A stretch of DNA of 40,778 nucleotides from Comamonadaceae bacterium (GTDB lineage Bacteria; Pseudomonadota; Gammaproteobacteria; Burkholderiales; Burkholderiaceae_C), in assembly GCA_027486555.1 (NCBI GenBank), contig JAIXOX010000144.1, positions 1 through 40,778 on the forward strand, read 5' to 3'. Position 1 is the first letter of the stretch. Each line of letters opens with the position of its first letter. Made by a program: the position numbers and the translations under genes. Of the stretch, positions 1 through 9,473 are shown in pieces. The notes below the pieces were generated by a model, which saw only the letters and a list, made by a program, of their open reading frames with translations, did no database searches and had not been told where the DNA came from.

Positions 1-18
1 TTCGTTAAACTGTTTCAT
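1..18 (-). CDS. 5' end of an unidentified gene cut by the left edge
   Basis: An ATG on the minus strand (complement of 16-18) opens a frame reading M-K-Q-F-N-E before the window ends. It is preceded by a perfect AGGAGG ribosome binding site (complement of 25-30) with six bases before the ATG, which is the main reason to call a gene from six codons. It lies downstream of rsmG on the same strand. In many Burkholderiales that position holds parA/parB or a LysE-type transporter, but six residues cannot decide, so the product is unknown. Confidence 0.5.
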
Positions 19-128
19 GACCTGCCTCCTGAGTTGTGGCACTGGGTTGATAAAGGTTTCACACCCATTAACTTAACCCACGTTTGTCAGGTGGGCAGGT
101 CATCCATCATGTCTACAGAGAAATGCCT

Positions 129-215
129 GCTTTTTGTGGGAGCCCTGCCCCCAGGGCGATGGGTGGTGGTCTGCGAGGCTCCATCGTGGCGAGGGCGCCG
201 CTCCTACAAAAAAGC
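129..215. repeat. Inverted pair of REP-like palindromic elements (BIME-like)
   Basis: Two copies of the same small element face each other. The plus-strand copy (131-160) reads TTTTTGTGGGAGC, then a perfect 6-bp hairpin (GCCCTG at 142-147, CAGGGC at 152-157), then CGAT. The minus-strand copy (complement of 184-213) reads TTTTTTGTAGGAGC, then a GGCG/CGCC hairpin, then CGA. The GTRGGAGC-hairpin-CGA layout is that of the REP families known from Pseudomonas and Xanthomonas, which are mobilised by RAYT transposases. The whole pair can fold into one long hairpin. Nothing else was recognised in the gene-free stretch 31-346. Confidence 0.7.
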
Positions 216-346
216 GTTCATGCAAACGTCTTCGGGACGGAACCATAGTTCCTCATGTTTTCAAGTGACCCGAACCAGCGAAATACCTCGGTCAATCCAA
301 GCTCAAGCAAATGATAGGGTTCAGTCACCCCGCATTTTCGACCCGG

Positions 347-1000
347 TCAAAAGCTTGTTGTTTCAGGCTTCATCCAAACCATGCAGCGCTCAACATCCAA
401 ACCAGGCACCGTCAATGGTTCCACGTGAAACACTTTCACATCCTCAGGCAAAGCATCGATTTCATCTTGAGGGTGCTTTCCCTTCATGGCCATCCAGACC
501 CCACGCTCGTCCAAGGTTAAACGAGACCAAGTGACAAAGTCAGGCAATGAGGCAAATGCACGCGAACAAATGACCTGATACGGATCGGTCAAAGATTCCA
601 CGCGCGCATGCAAACCTCGCAAGTTAGTCAATTTCAGACTCACCGCCACTTGCTGTACAAAGGCGGCTTTTTTGGCCACCGTGTCCACACAAGTCACATT
701 CAACTCTGGCATGCAAATGGCAAGCACCACCCCCGGAAGTCCCCCACCTGAACCCACGTCGAGCACTCGAAGAGCCGCTCTTTGGGTGTGCCGGGTCAAA
801 GGACCCACCGCTGTCAGGCTGTCCAAAAGATGGTGCGTGAGCATGTCGGCAGGTTCACGCAACGCTGTCAAGTTATAGACTTTGTTCCACTTCTGGATGA
901 GTGCCACATAGCCCAACAAACTTTGAACTTGCCCATCCGACAGTGTCAAACCAAGCGTTTCTGCCCCCGAGCGCAACCCTGGTTCCAAATTCGCACTCAT
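347..1000 (-). CDS. rsmG: 16S rRNA (guanine-527-N7)-methyltransferase RsmG
   Basis: The 217-residue product is a typical-length RsmG (GidB), which methylates N7 of G527 in 16S rRNA using S-adenosylmethionine. Visible marks are the WNKVYNLTA segment near residue 38 and the SAM-binding loop [11 protein letters not shown] at residues 80-90. Its ATG overlaps the mnmG stop by four bases (ATGA, 997-1000), so the two genes are translationally coupled in the mnmG-rsmG order usual near bacterial origins. Near the C-terminus the reading frame runs through a parS site at 417-432, which encodes the FHVEP segment. Identification is certain from the motif and context. Confidence 0.96.
   Translation of the reverse strand: MSANLEPGLRSGAETLGLTLSDGQVQSLLGYVALIQKWNKVYNLTALREPADMLTHHLLDSLTAVGPLTRHTQRAALRVLDVGSGGGLPGVVLAICMPELNVTCVDTVAKKAAFVQQVAVSLKLTNLRGLHARVESLTDPYQVICSRAFASLPDFVTWSRLTLDERGVWMAMKGKHPQDEIDALPEDVKVFHVEPLTVPGLDVERCMVWMKPETTSF
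417..432. promoter_or_regulatory. parS: parS centromere site, imperfect, inside rsmG
   Basis: The 16-mer GGTTCCACGTGAAACA matches the ParB consensus TGTTTCACGTGAAACA at 14 of 16 positions, including the central CACGTGAAAC. It is read through as FHVEP in RsmG. ParB binds such sites and spreads from them to form the segregation complex with ParA. It lies 0.9-1.1 kb from two better copies in mnmG. Confidence 0.8.
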
Positions 1001-2967
1001 GCATTGACACCTTCTTCATCGGCTTTCATGAAACCCTTGAACCCACCTTTCTTCAAGTGGATCAGCAAGAGAGAGACACTGGCAGGTGTGATGCCCGATA
1101 TGCGCGAAGCCTGGCCCAGGGTTTCAGGACGGTGTTTGGCCAGTTTTTGTCGCGCTTCAATCGACAAGGCAGCAACCTGCATGTAATCCAGATTCTCGGG
1201 CAAGCGCAGGTGCTCGTAAAAAGCGGCACGCTCAACTTCACCTTTTTGTCGATCTATGTAGCCTGAGTATTTGGCCGCAATTTCCACCTGCTCAATCACA
1301 GGAACACTCAGCTCGCCCAAGGTTTCACGTGAAACATCGTTGCTGGACATGCGCGCCTCGTCCAAAGACATCAAGGCTTGATAACTGACATTCGGTCTTC
1401 GCAAGAGATCAAACAGGTTGTGCTCGTGTTCAATGGCCTTGCCCAACACACGCTCAGATTCGGTGGCTGGCAGGTTGCGCGGGCTCACCCAGGTGGACTT
1501 CAGGCGTTCTGTTTCACGTGAAACAGCATCGCGCTTGCGGCTGAACGCATCCCAACGGGCATCATCCACCAAACCCATCTGGCGACCGACTTCGGTCAAA
1601 CGGGCATCTGCATTGTCTTCGCGCAGCTGCAAGCGGAACTCAGCACGACTGGTGAACATGCGGTAAGGCTCGGTCACGCCTTGGGTGACCAGATCATCAA
1701 CCAACACACCCAAATAAGCTTGGTCGCGTGCTGGCAACCAGGACGCTTCGCCCCGGCATTGCAGCGCAGCGTTGATGCCGGCGAACAAGCCTTGAGCTGC
1801 CGCCTCTTCGTAACCGGTGGTACCGTTGATCTGTCCAGCAAAGAACAAGCCATTGATCTGTCGGGTCTCAAAACTGTTCTTCAGGGCCCGGGGATCAAAG
1901 TAGTCGTATTCGATGGCATAGCCGGGACGCAGGATATGGCAGTTTTCCAGACCCTTCATCGAGCGCACCAGATCGTACTGAATGTCAAACGGCAAGCTGG
2001 TCGAGATGCCGTTGGGGTAGTACTCGTGGGTCGTCAGGCCTTCGGGTTCCAGAAAAATCTGGTGGCTGTCCTTGTCGGCAAAGCGGTTGATTTTGTCTTC
2101 CACACTCGGGCAGTAACGCGGACCGACACCCTCGATCTTGCCGGTGAACATGGGGCTGCGGTCAAAGCCCGAGCGGATGATGTCGTGTGTACGCTCATTG
2201 GTGTGCGTGATCCAGCACGGCACTTGCTGCGGATGCATCTGGGCCCGGCCCATGAAACTGAACACGGGCACCCCACCCTTTTCGTTCATGCCACCGGGCA
2301 CACCGTCACCCGGTTGCTCGGTGCATTGACTGAAGTCAATCGTGCGGCCGTCCAGGCGCGGCGGTGTGCCCGTTTTCAAACGACCTTGTGGCAGCTTCAA
2401 CTCCTTCAAACGCGCCGACAAGCTGACCGCCGGTGGATCACCCGCGCGGCCCGCCGCATAGTTTTGCAAGCCCACATGGATCTTGCCGTCGAGAAATGTG
2501 CCTGCGGTCAACACCACGGTGCGTGAACGGAAACGGATGCCCACCTGCGTGACCGCCCCCACCACCCGATCGCCCTCCACCATCAAATCGTCCACGGCTT
2601 GCTGGAACAACCACAAATTGGGCTGGTTTTCGAGCATGCGGCGAATGGCCGCTTTGTAAAGAATGCGATCGGCCTGGGCACGGGTGGCACGAACGGCAGG
2701 ACCTTTGGAGCTGTTGAGGATGCGAAATTGGATGCCACCTTCGTCCGTGGCCAAAGCCATGGCACCACCCAGCGCATCGACCTCTTTGACCAAGTGGCCC
2801 TTGCCGATGCCACCAATGGAGGGGTTGCAACTCATCTGCCCCAGCGTCTCGATGTTGTGGCTGAGCAAAAGCGTTTTGCAACCCATGCGGGCGGCCGCGA
2901 GCGCGGCTTCTGTTCCGGCATGTCCGCCACCGACCACGATGACATCAAATTCTTGAGGGTAAAGCAT
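997..2967 (-). CDS. mnmG: tRNA uridine-5-carboxymethylaminomethyl modification enzyme MnmG (GidA)
   Basis: MnmG works with MnmE to install the cmnm5 group on U34 of several tRNAs, using FAD and methylene-tetrahydrofolate. The FAD-binding GGGHAG is at residues 13-18, MSCNPSIGG follows near residue 45, and the C-terminus has the family ending [13 protein letters not shown]. The frame is open to 3039, but the ATG at 2967 is chosen: [15 protein letters not shown] is the usual family N-terminus, and AAGGCGG precedes it at good spacing. That gives 656 residues, the usual size. Two parS sites lie inside the gene and are read as VSRET. It overlaps rsmG by four bases. Confidence 0.97.
   Translation of the reverse strand: MLYPQEFDVIVVGGGHAGTEAALAAARMGCKTLLLSHNIETLGQMSCNPSIGGIGKGHLVKEVDALGGAMALATDEGGIQFRILNSSKGPAVRATRAQADRILYKAAIRRMLENQPNLWLFQQAVDDLMVEGDRVVGAVTQVGIRFRSRTVVLTAGTFLDGKIHVGLQNYAAGRAGDPPAVSLSARLKELKLPQGRLKTGTPPRLDGRTIDFSQCTEQPGDGVPGGMNEKGGVPVFSFMGRAQMHPQQVPCWITHTNERTHDIIRSGFDRSPMFTGKIEGVGPRYCPSVEDKINRFADKDSHQIFLEPEGLTTHEYYPNGISTSLPFDIQYDLVRSMKGLENCHILRPGYAIEYDYFDPRALKNSFETRQINGLFFAGQINGTTGYEEAAAQGLFAGINAALQCRGEASWLPARDQAYLGVLVDDLVTQGVTEPYRMFTSRAEFRLQLREDNADARLTEVGRQMGLVDDARWDAFSRKRDAVSRETERLKSTWVSPRNLPATESERVLGKAIEHEHNLFDLLRRPNVSYQALMSLDEARMSSNDVSRETLGELSVPVIEQVEIAAKYSGYIDRQKGEVERAAFYEHLRLPENLDYMQVAALSIEARQKLAKHRPETLGQASRISGITPASVSLLLIHLKKGGFKGFMKADEEGVNA
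1321..1336. promoter_or_regulatory. parS: parS centromere site inside mnmG
   Basis: GGTTTCACGTGAAACA matches the ParB consensus at 15 of 16 positions; only the first base differs. On the coding strand of mnmG it is translated as VSRET within DVSRETLGE. Confidence 0.92.
1510..1525. promoter_or_regulatory. parS: parS centromere site inside mnmG, perfect match
   Basis: TGTTTCACGTGAAACA is a perfect 16-base palindromic parS. In mnmG it is translated as VSRET within [10 protein letters not shown]. It is the best of the three sites in this 1.1-kb cluster and a strong sign that the segment lies in the origin-proximal domain of the chromosome. Confidence 0.96.
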
Positions 2968-3384
2968 GAAAAATCCGCCTTGGATGAAGGCCAGTAAAGG
3001 GCGCTGCCTGCGCTGTGGGTTACCCTGCCATGGGGTCACTGAATCTGCTTATTTTACAGGCAGGTGTCATCAAAAGGGTCTTGGTTCGCACACCCATCCA
3101 TGGGTTCAAGCGTGCCATGACACAGGCAGGGAAATGATCCAGATCGCCCTGCAAGACTTTGAGAATGCCGGCAGCCTTCCCGTTTCGCAGTTCTGTGGCA
3201 CGGATGGAATAACCCTGATTCCCTCCACGCTGGCGAAGCAAATCACCGCCTTCAACACCCATCAAATCCAGGTCCGCCTGATGCGCATCTTGTGGGCGCG
3301 TGAACTTTGGGGTTTGAACCCCTGACAAGCTGCGGCTGATGACAGGTCCAAGCTCGCTCGGACACTGCTGATTCGCAAACTGCC
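2968..3384. other. 417-base gap with no supported gene
   Basis: This stretch separates mnmG from the Lrp-type gene. Open frames on both strands (for example 3020-3328 minus with a TTG start) have no recognisable domain and no good ribosome binding site. The only clear structure is a GC-rich hairpin at 3309-3322 (GGGGTT, two-base loop, AACCCC). The mnmG promoter should lie near the 2967 end. A decayed gene cannot be excluded. Confidence 0.5.
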
Positions 3385-3852
3385 TCAGGTCTTCAAAGGC
3401 AAGGCCCCTGCAGCCTTGACCTCGCCCAAAGAAAAGCTGGTGTGCAGGTCTTTCACATTGGGAAGGTTGATCAACACATCGCGGGCGAATTGGCTGAAGG
3501 TGTTCAGGTCCTTGCTGACCACCTGCAGCTCAAAGGTGCCGGTGCCACTGATGTAATGACAAGACACGACTTCTGGAATTTTGCGAATGGCATCTTCCAG
3601 TTGTCGTGTGATATCACCCCGGTTGCGCTCGGCGTCCAGCCGGACAAAAGCCAAGACATCCAAGCCCACTTTTTGGCGGTCAATGTCGGCGCGGTAGCCT
3701 TTGATGACACCCGCATCTTCAAGCGCACGCACCCGCCGCCAGCAAGGCGCTGCAGACAAACCCACACGCTGCGCCAACTCGGCATTGGTCAAGCGGCCAT
3801 GTGTTTGCAGTTCATTCAAGATGGCCCAATCAAATTTGTCCAGTGTTTCCAA
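3385..3852 (-). CDS. Lrp/AsnC family transcriptional regulator
   Basis: The protein has the two-part Lrp/AsnC build. An N-terminal helix-turn-helix (LDKFDWAILNELQ..., then NAELAQRVGLSAAPCWRRV) is followed by a RAM effector-binding domain with the family GTGTFELQVV stretch. Members bind amino acids or related ligands and regulate nearby metabolic genes. No in-frame ATG exists near the start. The TTG at 3852 is preceded by AAAAGGG at good spacing and gives 155 residues, the family norm; a longer TTG start at 3894 is possible. It is divergent from the indolepyruvate oxidoreductase gene, 119 bp apart, so it probably controls that gene in response to an amino acid; this is inference from position. 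Confidence 0.9.
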   Translation of the reverse strand: METLDKFDWAILNELQTHGRLTNAELAQRVGLSAAPCWRRVRALEDAGVIKGYRADIDRQKVGLDVLAFVRLDAERNRGDITRQLEDAIRKIPEVVSCHYISGTGTFELQVVSKDLNTFSQFARDVLINLPNVKDLHTSFSLGEVKAAGALPLKT

Positions 3853-3971
3853 AATAAGCCCTTTTGAGCAAGATTCATTCAAATCATAGGGCAAATCCTG
3901 TCACCGAAAGCAAGCACCTGTCGGCCACAGCGTCCTACACTGTGGATTCCTTTTCAGATGCAGGACAGACC

Positions 3972-6900
3972 ATGAACGCCCCCTTGCCCGAATCGATTCG
4001 TCAGGCTTTAGAAACGGTAACGCTGGACGACAAATACAGCCTGGATGTCGGCCGCGCTTTCATGAGCGGCGTGCAGGCCTTGGTCAAACTGCCCATGCTA
4101 CAGCGACAACGCGATGCGCTGCAGGGCAAGAACACAGCGGGATTTATCAGCGGTTACCGAGGCTCCCCGCTGGGCGGCTACGACCAGTCGCTGTGGAAAG
4201 CCAAAGACCACCTCAAGGCGCAGCACATCGTATTCCAGCCCGGCGTGAACGAAGAGTTGGCGGCCACCGCTTTGTGGGGCACCCAGCAACTGGGCTTTGC
4301 GCCACCTGGCACCAACAAGTTCGATGGCGTGTTTGGCATCTGGTATGGCAAAGGCCCGGGTGTAGACCGCTGCTCCGATGTGTTCAAACACGCCAACATG
4401 GCGGGCACCACACCCTGGGGCGGGGTGCTGGCCGTGGCGGGCGATGACCATGTGGCCAAAAGCTCCACCGCAGCGCACCAGAGCGACCACATCTTCAAGG
4501 CCTGCGGCCTACCGGTGTTTTTCCCAGCCAGCGTGCAAGACATCCTGGACCAAGGCCTGCACGCCATCGCTTTGAGCCGTTTTGCTGGCATCTGGTCGGG
4601 CATGAAGACGATTCAGGAAATCGTCGAATCGAGCGCCACCGGGCACATTGATCCCGAGCGTGTGCAGATTGTCTTGCCTGAGTTTGTCATGCCCCCTGGC
4701 GGCGTGCACATCCGCTGGCCCGACACCGCGCTGGAACAAGAGGCACGTTTGTTTGATTACAAGTGGTACGCCGCCTTGGCCTACATCCGCGCCAACAAAC
4801 TCAACCACAACGTCATCCAGGGACCCAACGATCGGTTCGGATTGATGGCCAGTGGCAAGGCCTACAACGACACGCGTCAGGCCCTGCTCGATCTGGGTCT
4901 GGACGACGCCAGCTGCCAACGCTTGGGCATCCGGGTGCACAAAGTGGGCGTGGTCTGGCCCCTTGAAGCGCACACCACCCGCGAATTTGCCAAAGGTCTG
5001 CGCGAAATTTTGGTGGTCGAAGAAAAACGCCAAGTCATCGAATACCAACTCAAGGAAGAGTTGTACAACTGGCGCGACGATGTGCGTCCCACCATTGTGG
5101 GCAAATTCGACGAGGCCGATGGCGACACCTCGGGTGGCGAATGGTCAACAGCCAATCCGACCGAACGCACTCTGCTGCGGGCCAACGCCGACCTGACACC
5201 GGGCATCATTGCGCGGGCCATTGCCAAACGTTTGAAAAAACTGGGCATCGATGCCGACACCACCGCCCGCATCGATGCCCACCTGACGGTTCTGGATGCC
5301 AAAGAAAAACCCTTGCAAACCCTGACCTTGGGTGCAGCCGCCGAACGCACCCCATGGTTCTGTTCCGGATGTCCACACAACACCTCCACCAAAGTGCCCG
5401 AAGGCTCACGCGCCATGGCCGGCATTGGCTGCCATTTCATGAGCCTCTGGATGGACCGCAGCACCACGGGCTTCACCCAGATGGGGGGTGAAGGTGTGCC
5501 ATGGTCAGGCCAGCAGCCCTTCTGCACCGACCAGCACATCTTTGCCAACATCGGTGACGGCACGTATTTCCACAGCGGGATTTTGGCGGTGCGCCAGAGC
5601 GTGGCATCGGGTGTCAACATCACCTACAAAATTTTGTACAACGACGCAGTGGCCATGACGGGCGGCCAAGCCATCGGCGAACGGCCTGAGGGGCACAGCG
5701 TGGTGCAGATTGCCATGAGCATGAAGGCCGAAGGTGCAGGGCGCATCGTGGTGGTCACAGACGAACCTGAGAAATACGAGGGCGTGACTTTGGTTGAAGG
5801 TGTGCGTGTGTTCCATCGGGATGAGCTCGACCGCGTTCAGCGAGAAATGCGCGAGATCAAAGGCACCACCGTCATCATTTATGACCAGACCTGTGCCACT
5901 GAAAAACGCCGCCGCCGCAAGCGTGGCACCATGGTGGACCCCGCTGTGCGCGTGATGATCAACGAAGAAGTGTGTGAAGGTTGTGGTGACTGCGGCGTAC
6001 AGTCCAACTGCCTGTCAGTGGAACCTCTCGAAACACCTTTGGGCCGCAAACGCACCATCAACCAAAGCACCTGCAACAAAGACACCAGCTGTCTCAAAGG
6101 CTTTTGCCCCAGCTTTGTCACGGTCGAAGGGGGAACATTCAAAAAGAAAGCCTCTTCGACCACCACGGCCATCAACCCAGCCGACCTGGGCACATTGCCA
6201 GAACCCACCTTACCCATCATCCATGAACCCTGGGGCATGGTGGTGGCGGGTGTGGGCGGTACAGGTGTCATCACCATCGGCCAGTTGCTGGGTATGGCAG
6301 CACACATCGAGGGCAAAGGCATCGTCACGCAAGACTCAGCAGGATTGGCCCAAAAAGGCGGTGCCACCTGGAGCCACATCCTGGTGGCCAACGGGCAAGA
6401 CGAAATCCGCACCACCCGCGTGAGCATGGCAGCGGCTGACCTCATCATCGGCTGCGACCCGATCGTGAGCGCTTCCAAAGAAACCACTTTGCGCATGCGC
6501 GCTGGCCGCACCCATGTGGCCTTGAACAGCAACAGCACACCCACCGCTGCTTTTGTGAAGAACGGCAATTGGCAAAACCCGGCCGAGCAATGTTTTGCTG
6601 AAATAACCGCCCAGGTTGGGATCTCGGGCGTAAGCGCTTTTGATGCCGATGCCCTGGCCAAACAACTCATGGGGGACACCATCTATGTGAACCCCATGCT
6701 GCTGGGCTACGCTTGGCAAAAGGGCTGGGTACCTTTGCGCCGCGAATCTTTGTTTAGGGCCATTGAACTCAATGATGTGCAGGTCAAAAACAACCTGACC
6801 GCTTTTGAATGGGGGCGTCATGCGGCGCACCAACTGGACACGCTGATGCAACGCATGCAGCCCGTCCAAGTGATCCAGTTCAAAAAACGTGAGAGCTTAG

Positions 6901-7508
6901 AGGACATCATTGCCGACCGCATGGCACGTTTGACCGATTACCAAGACGCGGCTTATGCCCAGCTGTACCAAAACATCGTGGGCCGCGTGCAAGCCACTGA
7001 AGCGCCATTGGGCAAAACACTGCTGAGCGAAACGGTGGCGCGTCAACTGTACCGACTGATGGCCTACAAAGACGAATACGAAGTGGCCCGTTTGCACACA
7101 CAAACAGGTTTCGTCGAACGCATTCAAGACAGTTTTGAAGGTGACTTCAAAATCAACTACCACCTGGCCCCACCGATTTGGTCCAGGCGCAACAGCCAGG
7201 GAGAATTGGTTAAGAGAAAGTTTGGCCCCATCATGCTGACAGGCTTCAAGGTGCTGGCCAAACTCAAAGGCTTGCGTGGCACCAAACTGGATTACTTTGG
7301 CAAAACCGAAGAACGCCAGACAGAGCGTGCATTGATCAGGGAATACATGCAGCACATAGAAGCTGTGCTGAACAAATTGGATAACGGTTCACACGGCCAT
7401 GCTGTGAGCGTGGCGCGAGTACCTGAAAACATCAAAGGATTTGGTCACGTCAAAGAGCGCAACATCCAGGCTGCACGGAGCCTGTGGGCATCGCTGGTCA
7501 AAAATTGA
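3972..7508 (+). CDS. Indolepyruvate ferredoxin oxidoreductase, fused alpha-beta/gamma form
   Basis: The 1178-residue protein matches the fused 2-oxoacid:ferredoxin oxidoreductase of aerobic proteobacteria, which oxidatively decarboxylates aryl or branched 2-oxoacids made from amino acids to acyl-CoA. The N-terminal part has GFISGYRGSPLGGYD and a pyrimidine-binding type domain. A thiamine diphosphate site with GDGT lies near residue 525. A cysteine cluster (CEGCGDCGVQSNC, with more Cys following) lies around 665-720. The C-terminal gamma-type domain with GVGGTGVITIGQLLG begins near 755. The frame is open from 3864, but the ATG at 3972 has AGGA seven bases upstream and fits the family start. 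The divergent Lrp-type gene suggests amino-acid-dependent control. Confidence 0.93.
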   Translation: MNAPLPESIRQALETVTLDDKYSLDVGRAFMSGVQALVKLPMLQRQRDALQGKNTAGFISGYRGSPLGGYDQSLWKAKDHLKAQHIVFQPGVNEELAATALWGTQQLGFAPPGTNKFDGVFGIWYGKGPGVDRCSDVFKHANMAGTTPWGGVLAVAGDDHVAKSSTAAHQSDHIFKACGLPVFFPASVQDILDQGLHAIALSRFAGIWSGMKTIQEIVESSATGHIDPERVQIVLPEFVMPPGGVHIRWPDTALEQEARLFDYKWYAALAYIRANKLNHNVIQGPNDRFGLMASGKAYNDTRQALLDLGLDDASCQRLGIRVHKVGVVWPLEAHTTREFAKGLREILVVEEKRQVIEYQLKEELYNWRDDVRPTIVGKFDEADGDTSGGEWSTANPTERTLLRANADLTPGIIARAIAKRLKKLGIDADTTARIDAHLTVLDAKEKPLQTLTLGAAAERTPWFCSGCPHNTSTKVPEGSRAMAGIGCHFMSLWMDRSTTGFTQMGGEGVPWSGQQPFCTDQHIFANIGDGTYFHSGILAVRQSVASGVNITYKILYNDAVAMTGGQAIGERPEGHSVVQIAMSMKAEGAGRIVVVTDEPEKYEGVTLVEGVRVFHRDELDRVQREMREIKGTTVIIYDQTCATEKRRRRKRGTMVDPAVRVMINEEVCEGCGDCGVQSNCLSVEPLETPLGRKRTINQSTCNKDTSCLKGFCPSFVTVEGGTFKKKASSTTTAINPADLGTLPEPTLPIIHEPWGMVVAGVGGTGVITIGQLLGMAAHIEGKGIVTQDSAGLAQKGGATWSHILVANGQDEIRTTRVSMAAADLIIGCDPIVSASKETTLRMRAGRTHVALNSNSTPTAAFVKNGNWQNPAEQCFAEITAQVGISGVSAFDADALAKQLMGDTIYVNPMLLGYAWQKGWVPLRRESLFRAIELNDVQVKNNLTAFEWGRHAAHQLDTLMQRMQPVQVIQFKKRESLEDIIADRMARLTDYQDAAYAQLYQNIVGRVQATEAPLGKTLLSETVARQLYRLMAYKDEYEVARLHTQTGFVERIQDSFEGDFKINYHLAPPIWSRRNSQGELVKRKFGPIMLTGFKVLAKLKGLRGTKLDYFGKTEERQTERALIREYMQHIEAVLNKLDNGSHGHAVSVARVPENIKGFGHVKERNIQAARSLWASLVKN

Positions 7509-7551
7509 TTGAACACCCCGTTGCTCAAGGGCATGCGCAATGGGGACAACT

Positions 7552-7812
7552 TCAGCGAGATTCTGGCAACTCAATCTTGACTTCAAGGACTTCGAGGTTG
7601 TCTTGCCTTTCAAGGTTGACCTTGATGTCCTCGATATTGATTTTGATGTACTTGCTGATGACCGCAACCAGCTCGCGCTGCAAATCAGGAAGGTAATCGG
7701 GCTCAGACGGGTTACGGCCACTGCGTTCGTGTGCCAAGATGATTTGCAAGCGCTCTCTGGCCACACTCGCTGTTTGCTTCTTTTCACCTATCAAAAAAGA
7801 AAGGAAAGACAT
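7552..7812 (-). CDS. minE: Cell division topological specificity factor MinE
   Basis: The 86-residue product has the MinE layout: an N-terminal membrane-targeting and MinD-contacting segment ([12 protein letters not shown], then [16 protein letters not shown]) and a C-terminal dimerisation domain ([16 protein letters not shown], then [13 protein letters not shown]). MinE stimulates MinD ATPase and drives the pole-to-pole oscillation that keeps the division ring at midcell. It follows minD after three bases and ends the minCDE operon, converging on the oxidoreductase gene with 43 bp between them. Confidence 0.97.
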   Translation of the reverse strand: MSFLSFLIGEKKQTASVARERLQIILAHERSGRNPSEPDYLPDLQRELVAVISKYIKINIEDIKVNLERQDNLEVLEVKIELPESR

Positions 7813-7815
7813 GGC

Positions 7816-8631
7816 TTATTTGCCCCCAAACAAACGCTTGAAAAACCCGGTTTTTTCTGCATCAATGAAACGCATGGGCTTGTCTTCACCGAGAAAGCGC
7901 TCAATCACGTCTTTGTAAGCTTCGGCCACATCGGTATTGGCCATATGGATCACGGGTGTACCCTGGTTGGAGGCCTGTAGCACGTTTTCGCTTTCTGGGA
8001 TCACACCAATCAAAGGAATGCGCAAAATATCTTGAATATCCTGCAAGGACAACATCTGACCTTCTTCGACGCGATGCGGGTTGTAACGCGTGATCAGCAA
8101 GTGTTCTTTGATGGGCTCAGTGCCTTCGATAGCGCGTTGCGTCTTGCTGCCCAAAATGCCTAAAATGCGGTCCGAATCACGGACAGAAGACACCTCAGGA
8201 TTGGTCACCACCAAAGCCTCGTCGGCAAAGTACATCGCCAATAAAGCACCTGTTTCAATTCCAGCCGGTGAGTCGCAAACAATGTAATCAAAGGCCATGG
8301 CACTGAGGTCTTTCAAAACCTTTTCAACGCCCTCTAGCGATAAAGCATCCTTGTCGCGTGTCTGTGAGGCGGCAAGCACATAAAGGTTGTCACATTGCTT
8401 GTCTTTGATCAAGGCTTGATTGAGGTTGGCTTCGCCTTGAATCACATTGATCAGGTCATAGACCACACGACGCTCACAACCCATGATGAGATCAAGATTG
8501 CGCAGACCCACATCAAAATCGATGACAGCAGTTTTGAAACCCTTCATCGCCAAGCCGGTTGAAAAACTTGCACTGGTCGTGGTTTTACCCACGCCGCCTT
8601 TGCCAGATGTCACAACAACAATTTTTGTCAT
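7816..8631 (-). CDS. minD: Septum site-determining ATPase MinD
   Basis: This is a 271-residue deviant-Walker ParA/MinD ATPase with the P-loop GKGGVGKTTT at residues 10-19 and the typical MinD ending, a C-terminal amphipathic membrane-targeting segment (GFFKRLFGGK). MinD binds the inner membrane in its ATP form, recruits MinC to block FtsZ assembly, and is released by MinE. It lies between minC (28 bp upstream) and minE (3 bp downstream) in one operon. Confidence 0.98.
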   Translation of the reverse strand: MTKIVVVTSGKGGVGKTTTSASFSTGLAMKGFKTAVIDFDVGLRNLDLIMGCERRVVYDLINVIQGEANLNQALIKDKQCDNLYVLAASQTRDKDALSLEGVEKVLKDLSAMAFDYIVCDSPAGIETGALLAMYFADEALVVTNPEVSSVRDSDRILGILGSKTQRAIEGTEPIKEHLLITRYNPHRVEEGQMLSLQDIQDILRIPLIGVIPESENVLQASNQGTPVIHMANTDVAEAYKDVIERFLGEDKPMRFIDAEKTGFFKRLFGGK

Positions 8632-8659
8632 GGTTTAACTTTCTAAGACCAAAAAAGAA

Positions 8660-9424
8660 TCAAGTTTTCAGAGGAGAAATCAACAACTTGTCGCCGTCTG
8701 GCCCCGTTTGAAGGCAGACTTGAGCTGCGTTGCCCAGCACATCGTTGGGCAAAGCGTGTTCACTGGTGCGATAAACCCCAGCAATGGACAACAGTTCAGG
8801 CTCCATACACTGCGCAAAAATGCGTGCTTGGGTATTGCCACGAGCCCCGGCAATCGCTTTGCCTTTCAAGGTGGCATAGACATGGACATGGCCATCCGCA
8901 ATGAGTTCAGCGCCTGGATTGACCATGGCCAACATCACCAAATCACGTCCTTTGGCATACACCTGCTGACCCGAACGCAAAGGTTTATCGATGACCAGAG
9001 CGCCCAAGGGGACATTTTGGGTTTGTACAACAAGCGGTGTGATGGGTTCAGCCTCAGCCAAGGGCAGGGAACGCCTCACACGGGCATCGGAAGCATCCAC
9101 CAAGCCCAAGGCCCTGGCCAGCTCCAAAAGTGGCCCATTGGCCCCTTTGATACCCAAGGGAAGCAGACTGTGTTGACGCAAAACTTGCATCAAAGATGAA
9201 AGATCCAAAAATTCGAGCGTTTTGTCTTCAGGGACTGTGACGCCACTCAAATCAATGATCACCGGTTCGTTTTCAAAAAAACCAGGACTCTCAGAAAGTT
9301 GACGAGCAAGTGCTTGTGAAACCTTGTCGATTTGGGTAGTTTTGAGCAGCAAGGCCACCAAAGGCAAATCAGCGCTTTTGATGTCGTAACAGTGCAGGGA
9401 TGGGTCTTCTGAAACGAGCGCCAT
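8660..9424 (-). CDS. minC: Septum site-determining protein MinC
   Basis: MinC inhibits FtsZ polymerisation away from midcell. The 254-residue product has an N-terminal inhibitory domain, a linker, and the C-terminal beta-helical dimerisation domain that binds MinD (PLRSGQQVYAKGRDLV, then GADLIADGHVHVY-like repeats and GNTQARIFAQ). The ATG at 9424 is used; a TTG at 9451 would add nine residues, and neither has a convincing ribosome binding site. It is the first gene of minCDE. The DnaA-box region begins about 50 bp upstream of its start, so any promoter lies next to or inside that region. Confidence 0.95.
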   Translation of the reverse strand: MALVSEDPSLHCYDIKSADLPLVALLLKTTQIDKVSQALARQLSESPGFFENEPVIIDLSGVTVPEDKTLEFLDLSSLMQVLRQHSLLPLGIKGANGPLLELARALGLVDASDARVRRSLPLAEAEPITPLVVQTQNVPLGALVIDKPLRSGQQVYAKGRDLVMLAMVNPGAELIADGHVHVYATLKGKAIAGARGNTQARIFAQCMEPELLSIAGVYRTSEHALPNDVLGNAAQVCLQTGPDGDKLLISPLKT

Positions 9425-9473
9425 GGTCAAATCAAGGAGCAAAAGACACAAATTTTAACAGTACTGTGGTTTT

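Noticed and set aside
34-534. Open frame of 166 codons on the plus strand
   Set aside because: It crosses the REP pair and runs antisense into rsmG; no domain and no ribosome binding site.
3309-3322. GGGGTTTGAACCCC hairpin resembling a tRNA T-arm
   Set aside because: The loop and stem lengths do not fit a T-arm and no acceptor, D or anticodon arms can be placed around it.
3020-3328. 102-codon minus-strand frame between mnmG and the Lrp gene
   Set aside because: TTG start, no ribosome binding site, no recognised domain; reads like non-coding DNA. Not enough to call even a pseudogene.
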